NCBI GenBank assembly: GCA_947447835.1
Contig: CANFLP010000008.1
Coordinates: 1 to 26,659, forward strand
Reading direction: 5' to 3'
DNA length: 26,659 nucleotides
Origin: Bacteroidota bacterium
Lineage (GTDB): Bacteria > Bacteroidota > Bacteroidia > Chitinophagales > Chitinophagaceae
Both the position numbers and the translations under genes were made by a program. The notes beneath the pieces are model-generated. The model ran no database searches and was not told the DNA's origin. It saw nothing but the letters and a program-made list of their open reading frames with translations. Below, in pieces: positions 1 through 9,200 of the stretch (positions are counted from its first letter, which is position 1; each line of letters begins with the position of its first letter).

Positions 1-144
1 ACAACTGCTGATATTATAGATAATTTTGGCAACTCAGATGCCATTACTACAAAGAATGGAACATTTAAACCAGCCAAGAATGGAAATGATAGATTTGTGA
101 GTTATAAAATTGGGATTTCAAGGAGTATTGTAAAGAAGTATTAA
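1..144 (+). CDS. C-terminal fragment of an unidentified protein, possibly outer-membrane beta-barrel
   Basis: The first 47 codons of the window are open in frame 1 and end with TAA at 142-144, so this is the 3' end of a gene that starts outside the window. The last residues (SYKIGISRSIVKKY) alternate polar and hydrophobic side chains and end in an aromatic residue, as the closing strand of an outer-membrane barrel often does. This is a weak indication and no family can be named from 47 residues. The gene converges on the T9SS metallopeptidase-like gene, with only 36 bp between the two stops and no clear hairpin terminator there. Confidence 0.55.
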   Translation, partial: TTADIIDNFGNSDAITTKNGTFKPAKNGNDRFVSYKIGISRSIVKKY

Positions 145-180
145 AATAATAATTAGCCCATATTTAAAAATTTATCAGTT

Positions 181-3100
181 TTATAATTTTACAACTTTAA
201 ATTGATGATAGATTTTAAAATCCGAAGAAGTAACCTTAACCACATAAATTCCACTTGGAATGCTGCCTAATTGAATTTTCGACCCCGCATATATACCTTG
301 TTTACTTACCACCAAACGTCCAGTTGAAATTTCATATAAGTCTAAATTAAGTTTATGGTATCCTTTTACAAAGAAATCAAAATTCATCTGGCTTACAAAA
401 GGATTAGGCGCCAACTTAATGAACTCATCAGCATTTAAATTTATGATGTCAGTGACTAAATAATAGTATGGAACACTTAATGCACTTGTGCATCCGTTTT
501 GCGTGGTTTTAGCAGTATAGGAACCACCAGTTGATGGCTTGAATTTCTGAGTAGTATCAGGAAGCACGGTCCCATCCTTATACCACGTGACACCAGTTGA
601 ATTTGCTACTAAGAAATTAGAAGAATCTCTTAATAAACTTGGGGCATTAGGTATTGCATTTGTAGTTACACTTATTTTTGCCCTAGGACTCTCACAACCT
701 GTTAAAGTTGATATTTGACTTAAGTAATAAATACTATTTCCAACAGTTAATGTACTTGGTTTTAATGAAGTACTTGATCCTGTCCCTCCAATCGAATTTG
801 TCCCATACCATATTATTGTGTTCCCAGAAGTTGGAGCAATTTTCAATGTATCAACAATTGCATTATTACAATAAGAAGTGTCTTTTACGATAGGTGCAAT
901 TGGAATTAAATTCTCTACATATCGCAAAGTAGTTAAAGTGCTTTTATTGCCAACGGTATCAACAAAAGAATTAGGTTTAATAGAAATCACAACTGTATCT
1001 GCACACTTTCTAGTAATGAATAAATTATAAGTATTATTATTAATTTTCACCAAAGAGTCTACACTTCCATTTTGCATGGTAATACTATCCTTATTCAAAA
1101 TATTTGAAATATACTCATTTGAGATAATACTAAAATTAGCTTTTAGACCTGTTGATGATGATTTGGCAATTGAAATAATTGGATCTTTAGTGTCTTTATA
1201 AATTACAGAACTTATAGCATTACTTTGATTACCTGCTGAATCATAGTAGTAGATTTTAATTCCAATTAATCCATCTTCAAAATTAGCAAATGGAATATTC
1301 TTTAAAGAAGTCACTGAATCGGTAATAACCCCTACTAATACTATAGAATCACCAACTTTGGCAACAGTTGCCATTGACCTAATAGATTGACTATTGCTAT
1401 TATTATTACTATTACTTGAATTAGTCTTTACAATTGAATTTTGTGTTAAAACCAAATTGTAAGATAGATTTTTTTCACTAACCTTTAAATCTAAAACTAG
1501 AGAATCGATATTACTCTTTCCAAAATTTGAAAGATTAGTTTTTAAAATAGAAGATTTTGGAGCAATAACATCTTTCTTATATTCTGCTTTCCCGATACCT
1601 AGCAATACTTTTGAAGTGTCTAAAATAAACACAGTTGTAAATAATACTCCGTCATTTACTCCTTTAAGATTAATATTTTTAATAACAATAGAATCGGCAC
1701 CCATTACTCCTTCAGTCAATACAGATTCGCCGCCCATATCACTATAAAATCTAGCTCTATATAATTTATTAGCACATTTATTACAAGCAATTGACAACGA
1801 AACCGAATCAACTGATTTCGCATTAACTGTTTTTCCTAATATTTGTATTGATGGATTTACTTTTAAAGAAGTATCCGTTTCTTCAATATCAAACCTTACG
1901 AGTTCAACGAAATTAAAATACTTTGCATTTTGTGCTCTGTCGCTAAGTGAAATAGATTCAACACCCCATAAACCAGGGGCAGAACCTTTTGGCAATAAAG
2001 TTGAAACCTTATATTTTCTCCAAACACCTTGCATTCCATCTGGATCAGCTAATAAATAATAAAAATCGTTTTTTATCTTATCAAAATCACCTTGCATACT
2101 AAATCCAAATTGTTTCCCTTGCGGATCTCTTAAAACATAATACCCATTTTGAATTCCAGCTTCATGCCCAATATAATCAGAAGAATCCTTCGCAAAAAAC
2201 TCCATCTCAAACAAAGTCTCCCCATCTGGGGACAATGGATTTGTAGGTGTAGCTTTAATATTAATAGCATTTACATCTAAAACTGGGGGCAAATAATCCG
2301 AAAAATTTGTTTGTATTAAGATACTGTCTCTAACATGCTTTTGTTGATTAGCATTTACCTTATACCCAGTAGTATCATTCATGAAGGTTTCGCGAAATTC
2401 ATTCTGAGCCTCATCTTTAAGATATATCTGAGTAATGGGATAATAACCTGTTGGATAATAGTCTGGGATTGGATACCTATAAGTAACATGAGATAGTTCC
2501 TTATCTAATACATCTCTCTTTACATAATTTGTATCTCCTGACAAAACACCAAATTGCAATTCTTTATATACACCCTTTTGATTAGTAGGCATTGCGAAAT
2601 TTATTCCAATGTATGAAATTGCATTTTTCTCTACAACATCAAATTTTGCTTGAACAAATTGATAGTTGTTTCCACTAGACGTTTCATATGTAGCGAAACT
2701 TGAAAACTTTGAATTACCTAGAGAAAGATTTAGTGTTCCTTCTTTATATTTTGCTGGCAATAAATCTTCTAACGGATTATTTATAAATATTTTTAGACCA
2801 AAAGTGTTATTATTTTCATATCTCTTATTACCAACAGCATCTGCTATCATTATTTGATTAACAGTCCAATATCCATTTTTTGCAAATTTTGTAATTGAAA
2901 TTTCACCCCTAAGTAAAAATGGATTGCCATTAACCTGATTTAAATACATATCAAAAAAAGTGCCAATTGAACTTGAGATTCTAGTAAAACCATAAGATGC
3001 CCCGTCTTTTAAAGAATCAATTGCGTGTATTTTTAATTCAATAACAAGTTTTTTATCTTCATTAGCCAAACCAACAACACTAACATTAACTCCTTCAATT

Positions 3101-4611
3101 TTACCAGGATAATTATAATCTGGAGATAAATTATATACAGTAAATGTCAAATCTTTTCTAATCATGGCAACATATCTAGTACCATGCATTACCCTATCCC
3201 TTATAAATTCAAATTTACTAATAGATCTAGACATTAATAAATCCGGGTTTGTAACATAGGTTGCTACAGTTTCTGCCATATCTTCATCTGGATTTTTAGC
3301 ATGAGCATATGCCGAAACAAATTCAGTAGTTTTTGTTGTTGACCATCCAGTAGGTGCGGTAGGATCCAAATACCACCCACCAATTGTAACCCAATCATCT
3401 TTTAACTTTTGATCAAATAGACCAGCCCACAAAAAATGTGATTTTTCATGCAATACTAACCTTTGTATAAAACCATAATCTGGAGTATTAAATGCTTTTT
3501 GCATAAACTCCATTGTCTTCATCCCAGTCCATGCTATTGCTGCTGCTGAAGGATATCTAGGGTTATCTTGACCTGCGATTCTATGAACTAGATATTTGAA
3601 ATTTGACTGAACATGCATACCATCGGGCAATTCTTCAAACATCGACAAAATTGTAAGCTTTTCAAATGCTGAAAACGATTGGAAATTACTAGCATCTTCA
3701 TTCATTAAAGTTCTTAATTCAGTCCCAGGATCTAGAAATTTAATTCCAAAGTTTTGATCGGCAATTGTAGCAATTGCACTTGCATCATTACCGAAATTTG
3801 TTGCAAATCCAATTACCGCATTATACAACCTTTTTGAAAAAAATCTACCTTTAACTCCATCTAATTCAGCAACTAGAGGAGTTGCATAAACAAAGGCTTT
3901 CCTTGATACTGTAACATATTTAATCCCATTTGTTTCGGTTACAGAAATATCATCAACAACATCGTCATCAGTTATGGCCCAAACAGAACTCACATTTGCA
4001 GTATTGGTTGACAATAGCCCTTTACTTGCATTTAATAATGGAACTCTTTTAACCATTTGATAAAGTCTATAGGCATCTTCTGAAGACCATGAAGTAATTT
4101 TATTGGTTAGTGCTATCCCAGAAATACTAATTAGATTGATACTTGAAAAGTCATCTGGCACTTTAATTGGATCATTTATAACCTTATAATCAGGTTGTCC
4201 ATTAATATAACTTTGTTGAGCGTGCCCTAAATAACTACTATCATCCTCCCATTTATATACATAGTCTACTGAATTTGACAATGTAATCAAAACAAGTTTG
4301 GATTCAACTACAATGCTTTTGTTCGTAAGATCAAATACTTGTGTAGGTGGAAAATAATACCCAGTTGCATCAATTTTTAAAGCCCATTTCCCATTTGAAA
4401 TATTACTAAAAGTATAAGAAACAGTACTATCCGACCCAGCTATTAATTTTTTTTCATAAAAATTTTCCGAGCTTTTTTGTATTATTATAGTACAAGAATC
4501 TCCCGGCTTAATTGAAGTTGCCTTAAACTGAATATTACTTTGAGAATAACAAATTAAAAAACTGACAAAAGAAAATGAAACTAAAAATATTTTCTTAAAA
4601 ATTCCACACAT
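181..4611 (-). CDS. T9SS-secreted putative zinc metallopeptidase (HExxH), multi-domain, 1476 aa
   Basis: Residues 1-24 form a signal peptide (basic start, hydrophobic core, CYSQS). A HExxH motif lies at H388-E389-K390-S391-H392, and about 50 residues later the segment NPDEDMAETVATY (440-452) offers E443 or E447 as third zinc ligand. This spacing and the acidic 'ED-x-AE' context recall gluzincins of the anthrax lethal-factor-like kind. Three beta-rich repeats of about 130 aa follow (about 510-960), each ending in a strand like QIMIADAVGNK, QIYLKDEAQNE or SISLSDRAQNA. Next come further Ig-like beta domains, a Ser/Asn-rich tract near 1064-1076, an Ig-like domain with WYGTNSIGG and a second Ig-like domain. 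The T9SS type A sorting domain occupies about 1396-1476. The protein should cross the inner membrane by Sec and the outer membrane by T9SS. It is transcribed from its own promoter (box at 4668-4675). Secretion is well supported; protease activity is inferred from the motif alone. Confidence 0.85.
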   Translation of the reverse strand: MCGIFKKIFLVSFSFVSFLICYSQSNIQFKATSIKPGDSCTIIIQKSSENFYEKKLIAGSDSTVSYTFSNISNGKWALKIDATGYYFPPTQVFDLTNKSIVVESKLVLITLSNSVDYVYKWEDDSSYLGHAQQSYINGQPDYKVINDPIKVPDDFSSINLISISGIALTNKITSWSSEDAYRLYQMVKRVPLLNASKGLLSTNTANVSSVWAITDDDVVDDISVTETNGIKYVTVSRKAFVYATPLVAELDGVKGRFFSKRLYNAVIGFATNFGNDASAIATIADQNFGIKFLDPGTELRTLMNEDASNFQSFSAFEKLTILSMFEELPDGMHVQSNFKYLVHRIAGQDNPRYPSAAAIAWTGMKTMEFMQKAFNTPDYGFIQRLVLHEKSHFLWAGLFDQKLKDDWVTIGGWYLDPTAPTGWSTTKTTEFVSAYAHAKNPDEDMAETVATYVTNPDLLMSRSISKFEFIRDRVMHGTRYVAMIRKDLTFTVYNLSPDYNYPGKIEGVNVSVVGLANEDKKLVIELKIHAIDSLKDGASYGFTRISSSIGTFFDMYLNQVNGNPFLLRGEISITKFAKNGYWTVNQIMIADAVGNKRYENNNTFGLKIFINNPLEDLLPAKYKEGTLNLSLGNSKFSSFATYETSSGNNYQFVQAKFDVVEKNAISYIGINFAMPTNQKGVYKELQFGVLSGDTNYVKRDVLDKELSHVTYRYPIPDYYPTGYYPITQIYLKDEAQNEFRETFMNDTTGYKVNANQQKHVRDSILIQTNFSDYLPPVLDVNAINIKATPTNPLSPDGETLFEMEFFAKDSSDYIGHEAGIQNGYYVLRDPQGKQFGFSMQGDFDKIKNDFYYLLADPDGMQGVWRKYKVSTLLPKGSAPGLWGVESISLSDRAQNAKYFNFVELVRFDIEETDTSLKVNPSIQILGKTVNAKSVDSVSLSIACNKCANKLYRARFYSDMGGESVLTEGVMGADSIVIKNINLKGVNDGVLFTTVFILDTSKVLLGIGKAEYKKDVIAPKSSILKTNLSNFGKSNIDSLVLDLKVSEKNLSYNLVLTQNSIVKTNSSNSNNNSNSQSIRSMATVAKVGDSIVLVGVITDSVTSLKNIPFANFEDGLIGIKIYYYDSAGNQSNAISSVIYKDTKDPIISIAKSSSTGLKANFSIISNEYISNILNKDSITMQNGSVDSLVKINNNTYNLFITRKCADTVVISIKPNSFVDTVGNKSTLTTLRYVENLIPIAPIVKDTSYCNNAIVDTLKIAPTSGNTIIWYGTNSIGGTGSSTSLKPSTLTVGNSIYYLSQISTLTGCESPRAKISVTTNAIPNAPSLLRDSSNFLVANSTGVTWYKDGTVLPDTTQKFKPSTGGSYTAKTTQNGCTSALSVPYYYLVTDIINLNADEFIKLAPNPFVSQMNFDFFVKGYHKLNLDLYEISTGRLVVSKQGIYAGSKIQLGSIPSGIYVVKVTSSDFKIYHQFKVVKL

Positions 4612-4638
4612 AAAATAATATTAAAAATTCATAAAAGA

Positions 4639-4654
4639 CAGCCGAAATCAACTA
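4639..4654 (-). promoter_or_regulatory. Conserved leader hairpin (copy 1)
   Basis: On the minus strand TAGTTG and CGGCTG flank a 4-nt loop, ATTT. As RNA all six positions can pair (some as G-U), just downstream of the predicted transcription start. The equivalent place in the leader of the 3537-aa gene has CAGTTG and CAGCTG with a 3-nt loop, so pairing is kept while bases differ. The run TGTCTT follows directly in both. A role in mRNA stability or translation is inference. Confidence 0.4.
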
Positions 4655-4667
4655 AATGAGGGTAAAT

Positions 4668-4675
4668 CAAAACTA
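4668..4675 (-). promoter_or_regulatory. Bacteroidota -7 promoter box TAGTTTTG for the metallopeptidase-like gene
   Basis: The minus strand reads TAGTTTTG, a perfect match to the TAnnTTTG box. It ends 56 nt before the ATG at 4611, so transcription should start near 4662 and leave a leader of about 50 nt. No good TTG -33 element is seen at the usual distance. Box, spacing and leader recur upstream of the 3537-aa gene, which raises confidence. Confidence 0.6.
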
Positions 4676-4938
4676 GTATATTTTTAATCAAAAAGTATAT
4701 GAATTTAATTACATATTAGTAACAATATTATCAAATGCTTTACAATAAATTAATGATTTCAAACAAAACCTTTACCTCCACCCTTTTTCTTGGGAAATTC
4801 CCCTAAATATCAGCTCAAATGGAGCCTATAATCATTAAACAAAAACTCCGAAATCGTATAGAAATCTGAGTTACTTTTTTTGTGCTTATGGCACGCTTTT
4901 GTAGTCTTTTGTAGTGAATTGTGTGGCTCGGATTGCAA

Positions 4939-5370
4939 TTACTTAGCCGCCAATTTAAATGTCACGGTTTTATTATTTGTTGAAGTTGATTTAGAAGTTA
5001 CAACTACCGTAGCTGTACATAAAACGCCAGGTGTTAAGCTAGTAATATTTACACTATTGTCAGCAGCAACACTTGATGTTGATGTTGTGAATACTGATGT
5101 ATTATCTAAATCCTTTCTTACAGTTACATCAATATTTACACCTGCTGCTGGCAAAGTTGAACTTACTTTTACACTTATGGTTTGTGAAGTTCCAACCACT
5201 CCTAAAATTCCACTTGCCCCTGGATCCTGAGCTATTGAAAAAGCTATTGCAGATTCTGTAGGCGTAGGTGTGGGAGTTGGTGTAGGGGTCGGTGTAGGAT
5301 TATCCCCTCCTTTACTACATGAATAAAGAAAAAAGGGGATTGAAACTAATAACAGTTTTACCTTTTTCAT
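4939..5370 (-). CDS. Small PT-linker lipoprotein, 143 aa (paralogue 1)
   Basis: A short signal sequence ends in a lipobox, LYSC, with Cys18 as lipidation site. Residues 19-23 are SKGGD, then a linker of seven consecutive Pro-Thr pairs and a beta-rich domain of about 105 aa ending in FKLAAK, probably a single Ig/FN3-like sandwich. Its first ATG lies 4 nt after the stop of the 307-aa T9SS gene, so the two are probably co-transcribed and translationally coupled. It is strongly similar along its whole length to the 139-aa lipoprotein at 13944-14363, including GVVGTSQ, AGVNIDV and CTATVVVTSKSTS. The family is not one I can name. A role as membrane partner or anchor for the upstream secreted protein is suggested only by gene order. 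Confidence 0.85.
   Translation of the reverse strand: MKKVKLLLVSIPFFLYSCSKGGDNPTPTPTPTPTPTPTESAIAFSIAQDPGASGILGVVGTSQTISVKVSSTLPAAGVNIDVTVRKDLDNTSVFTTSTSSVAADNSVNITSLTPGVLCTATVVVTSKSTSTNNKTVTFKLAAK
5257..5298 (-). repeat. Pro-Thr codon repeat, seven units
   Basis: Seven consecutive 6-bp units encode PT in the lipoprotein linker. The units use mixed third bases (CCT/CCG/CCA/CCC with ACA/ACC/ACT/ACG), so it is not a perfect microsatellite. The paralogue has four such units plus ST, so the length has changed since duplication. Confidence 0.8.
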
Positions 5371-5374
5371 ATTA

Positions 5375-6298
5375 TTATAATTTTACTGCCTTAAATGTAT
5401 ATGTCATTTTAAGATCATTTGAATAAACTCTTAATACATAAATACCAGGTGAAAGACTTCCTAAATTCAAATTAGCACCAGAACTTACCATCATTTTATT
5501 CGCAACTATTCTTCCACTATTCATCTCAAATACATCCACATTAAGTGTGTAATATTTAATTAAAAAGAAGTTTAAATAAAGATTAGTGGTATATGGATTA
5601 GGGGCAACTTTAATAAATTGATTATCATCTAAATTAATAATATCAGTAACAAGGAAAAAGTACGATGTGCCCTTCAAACTTGCACAACCATTTTGTGTAG
5701 TAGTAACTGTGTAAGATGCGTTTTCAGTAGGCTTGTATTTATAATCTGTAGCACCAACAATTATCGAACCATTTTTATACCATTGATTCCCTGTGTTATA
5801 ATTTGAAGTTAAATTACCTGCAGTATCTCTGAAAATACTAGGACTAGGTGGTTTTTGAAATGGACTTTTGGTAATTATTACCTTACGAGAAGAATCAAAA
5901 TGACCTAACCCATCGGAATAGGCTATTCGATAAACACCAGTATCATTTTGCGAGAGTTTAATCAGAGTAGTATCCTTAGCTTTTATAAGAGTATCATTTT
6001 TAAACCAACTATAAAAAGGTGAACTATTTGCTTTTATAATAGTGGTGTCTCCAGGGCAAATACTTAAATCCCCTATTATGCCAACTGTAGTATCTAGCAT
6101 AATCCTAACAGGCTGTTGAAAACCCACAGTAATTTTATTAGTACCAGAACTATAGTTGCCAGCCATATACTGCCCTACTGAAAAATTCACATTAGGACTA
6201 GAAAATCCAATGGAATTTATGGAGGCACGTTTAATGGTTTGTGCATAACCTTGATTTAGCATCAAGACAAACCCAAATATGTATAATAAGTTTTTCAC
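5375..6298 (-). CDS. T9SS type A sorting-domain protein with Ig-like domains, 307 aa
   Basis: The start is GTG at 6298. Its G is the last base of the upstream TAG (TAGTG on the minus strand), a one-base overlap. The next ATG (residue 13) would destroy the signal peptide, so GTG is the likely start. Residues 1-19 are a signal peptide with cleavage after GYA. Residues 20-65 carry the 'FSVGQ ... VGFQQP' pattern seen in many Bacteroidota surface proteins. Two Ig-like domains follow (about 80-145 and 150-215; QWYKNG in the second), then the VTDIINL linker and a T9SS type A domain (about 227-307) ending FKAVKL. The C-terminal cassette is closely related to those of the 1476-aa and 3537-aa proteins. 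It sits between the fibre-like protein and a lipoprotein, so it may be the T9SS-exported adaptor of that unit; this is inference. Confidence 0.88.
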   Translation of the reverse strand: MKNLLYIFGFVLMLNQGYAQTIKRASINSIGFSSPNVNFSVGQYMAGNYSSGTNKITVGFQQPVRIMLDTTVGIIGDLSICPGDTTIIKANSSPFYSWFKNDTLIKAKDTTLIKLSQNDTGVYRIAYSDGLGHFDSSRKVIITKSPFQKPPSPSIFRDTAGNLTSNYNTGNQWYKNGSIIVGATDYKYKPTENASYTVTTTQNGCASLKGTSYFFLVTDIINLDDNQFIKVAPNPYTTNLYLNFFLIKYYTLNVDVFEMNSGRIVANKMMVSSGANLNLGSLSPGIYVLRVYSNDLKMTYTFKAVKL

Positions 6299-9200
6299 TA
6301 GTGTGTACTTAAATATTTAATTTCAATTGAATTTAAAGGTCTTTTATATACTCTTAAATCATCGATTTTACCCTTAAACCAAACATCACCTTGATATGCA
6401 CCACCAATTTTCCAATTTAGATTATTATCACAAGCCTTAGCGGGGGTTCTCCAATCTAGAGAATCTATTAACGTCCCGTTTAAATAAAGCTTACCCCCTG
6501 ATTGATCTACTGTCATTATTACATTTACCCATTTTTTTGTTGGAATATTGTTAATGACAAATTTTGTTTCGGGCAGTCCATAACCACCAATGAGTCCATT
6601 AGGGATTACGTCACCAGTAAGATAATAAGGATAAATATATCCCGAATTCTCGCTAGCACCTGTTGAAGTTAGCAAGCTAAACCCATTCCATCCAGCTGGT
6701 GTATACTTGCTAAATAGATTTCCTCCAGGCATATTCAATGAATCATAAGACACCCATAGACTTACTGAAAAAGGATATGTATTATAACTGACACTATTTA
6801 AAATATTTATATAAGAACTATCTTTAAATGAATATGCGCTATTCAAATTCCCAAACCTATCTGATGTCAAAATAGCTTTGTTAACAGTACCATTTAATCC
6901 GTTCTTTGAACTATCATTGGCATTACCAGAAAATGGATAATATGCAACTAGACTATCATTTAAATTAACATACTTGCTAGAATCCAAAACACTCCAAGAA
7001 CCATTATAAAGTGTACCGTTATATGCGGAATCATTTGCCTTAATGTGAGTACCCAAGTCATTTAATTCCCAAAAAGCAATCGTTGAGTCAATTTTCCCAT
7101 ATGTGTAACTAGGAGTAAAATTTGAATTATATAAAACTCCTTTATTGATTCTCAATTTTCTCAATGATCCTAGAAGAAATTCTTGAGGATTGGTTCCAAT
7201 TACAGCCGCTCCTATCGAAAGTCTTTGACTAGAACCTATGTTCAAACCTGTATTATTCGATCTCATTTTTTCAATTCCATCTAAATAAATTATGCTTACT
7301 GTTTTCTCTTTATTAGTATATAATACATGATGCCACAAAGAATCATCTGGATAATCTAAACTAATTTGATGATTGAAATTTGCAAAAGAAAAAGTCAACC
7401 TCCCAGAATTCAAATTGACATTTATGCCTTGTCCACTATAATCATACCCAGTTGAAAAAATAGTTTGATTAATTGTACTTTTTTTAGTGTTTTTGAGCCA
7501 AAATTCTATAGTGCAATTGCTACCCGATAAGGCTGATGCTAAATTTGTTGACCCAATATTGATATAGCTACTTTTCCCATCTAAATTTATTGCTGGTAAA
7601 AATGTACTATCCAAGAATTTATTTGCTATAATTGGTGCAAGCTGCAACAATGCAGATGAATCAATTCTAGTTGGAACTCTTGTAAGTATAGCGTAAAGGC
7701 TATCTACTCTTTTATTTAAAGCCGAGATAATAGAATCTGTTTTTTGAAGAGTTGCTTTACCTGTAACAATCAAATCTCCATTAATTGTTAATTTTTTATT
7801 ATCAAACTCTCCATAAATCAAAGGCGTCTTTGATGAATCATTTTGAATGACTAATTTATTACTTGTATTTATAAAATTTTTATTTGCACCAGCATAGTTC
7901 CCAATAAATATATTACTATCACCTCTCTGCAATATCCCACCTGCAAAACTTCCTATTGCCGTGTTGCTACTACCCGAAGTGTCTGCTCCTAGGCTATAAT
8001 TACCTAATGCAATATTTTGATTGCCAATAGTATTTGCTTTTAAAGCTTGGTATCCAATTGCAGTATTTGCAATGCCAGTAGTTGTATTGTTCAATGACTC
8101 ATACCCAACTGCTACATTATTGGTGGCAGTTGTATTTGAAGAAGCCGCTCGAATACCTATTGCAGTATTTCTACTTCCTGATGTGTTTGCATACAATGAG
8201 AAAATTCCATAAGCAGTATTATCACTACCAGATGTATTAAAATATAATGATGCTGTACCACCTGCAATATTATTTGTGCCACTTGTACTAAAATGCAACG
8301 CATCTAATCCAATTGCAGTATTATTATAGCCAGTACTATTATTAAATAAAGCATTAAATCCCATTGCAGTATTATTATAGCCACTTGTATTATTATTTAA
8401 TGAGAATCCTCCTAAACCAGTATTATACGAACCAGTAGTATTGCTATACATAGAGCTATCTCCAATTGCTGTATTCCTAAAACCAATAGAATTAGAAGAA
8501 AGCGAACGCAAACCTAAAGAAGTGTTTGAATATCCAGTAGTATTTGAGTAAAGTGATTTTGAACCAACCGCAGTATTTCCACTAGCAGAAATTGAAAAGA
8601 ATAAACTACTGTCACCTATACCTATATTATTTGAGCCGTTTAAATTATTATATAAACTAGCTGCTCCATTAGCAACATTTGAATACCCAGAAGTATTCCT
8701 ATATAATGATCTCTTTCCGAATGCAGTATTTGAAGACCCAGAAATATTAAAAAATAGACTAGCAAATCCAACTGCACTATTTGAAGAACCCGAAATATTA
8801 TTATATAGTGCGCTAGTACCATATGAGATATTAGAAGAACCCGTTTTATTTGAATAAAGCGAATGGTCACCAGAGGCGGTATTAGTTGAACCGGTAGTAT
8901 TAAAAAAAAGAGAATTAGACCCAATGGCAGTATTAAAAGAACCATCTATATTATTAGCAAGTGATAAATACCCATTTGCAGTATTTAGACCACCAATTGT
9001 ATTATTCCTTAGCGATTTCCATCCAATTGCTGTATTTCCAATTGAAGTTGTATCACTAGGAATATTTGAAATCAAGGCACTGTCACCTAAAGCAAAGTTT
9101 CCAAATGTGTCTAAAGACTTAAATACAATTTTACCACCTACAATCAAATCTCCATTAATTGTCAATTTCTTATTATCAAACTCGCCATAAATTAATGGCG

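Larger units (their letters stand above)
4612..4938. other. 327-bp intergenic region between lipoprotein 1 and the metallopeptidase-like gene
   Basis: No gene is visible. It holds the promoter and leader of the downstream gene on the minus strand. Near the lipoprotein end there is a tandem 10-mer, TTTTGTAGTC then TTTTGTAGTG (4897-4916), and a short GTGC/GCAC inverted repeat near 4881-4893. The latter lacks a minus-strand T-tract, so I do not call a terminator. The open stretch at 4880-5230 on the plus strand mirrors the lipoprotein gene and is not a gene. Confidence 0.6.

Noticed and set aside
4880..5230. 116-aa open frame on the plus strand
   Set aside because: It is antisense to the lipoprotein gene, which has a lipobox, an operon context and a paralogue. 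A similar antisense frame opposite the paralogue (13990-14391) is equally explained by codon composition.
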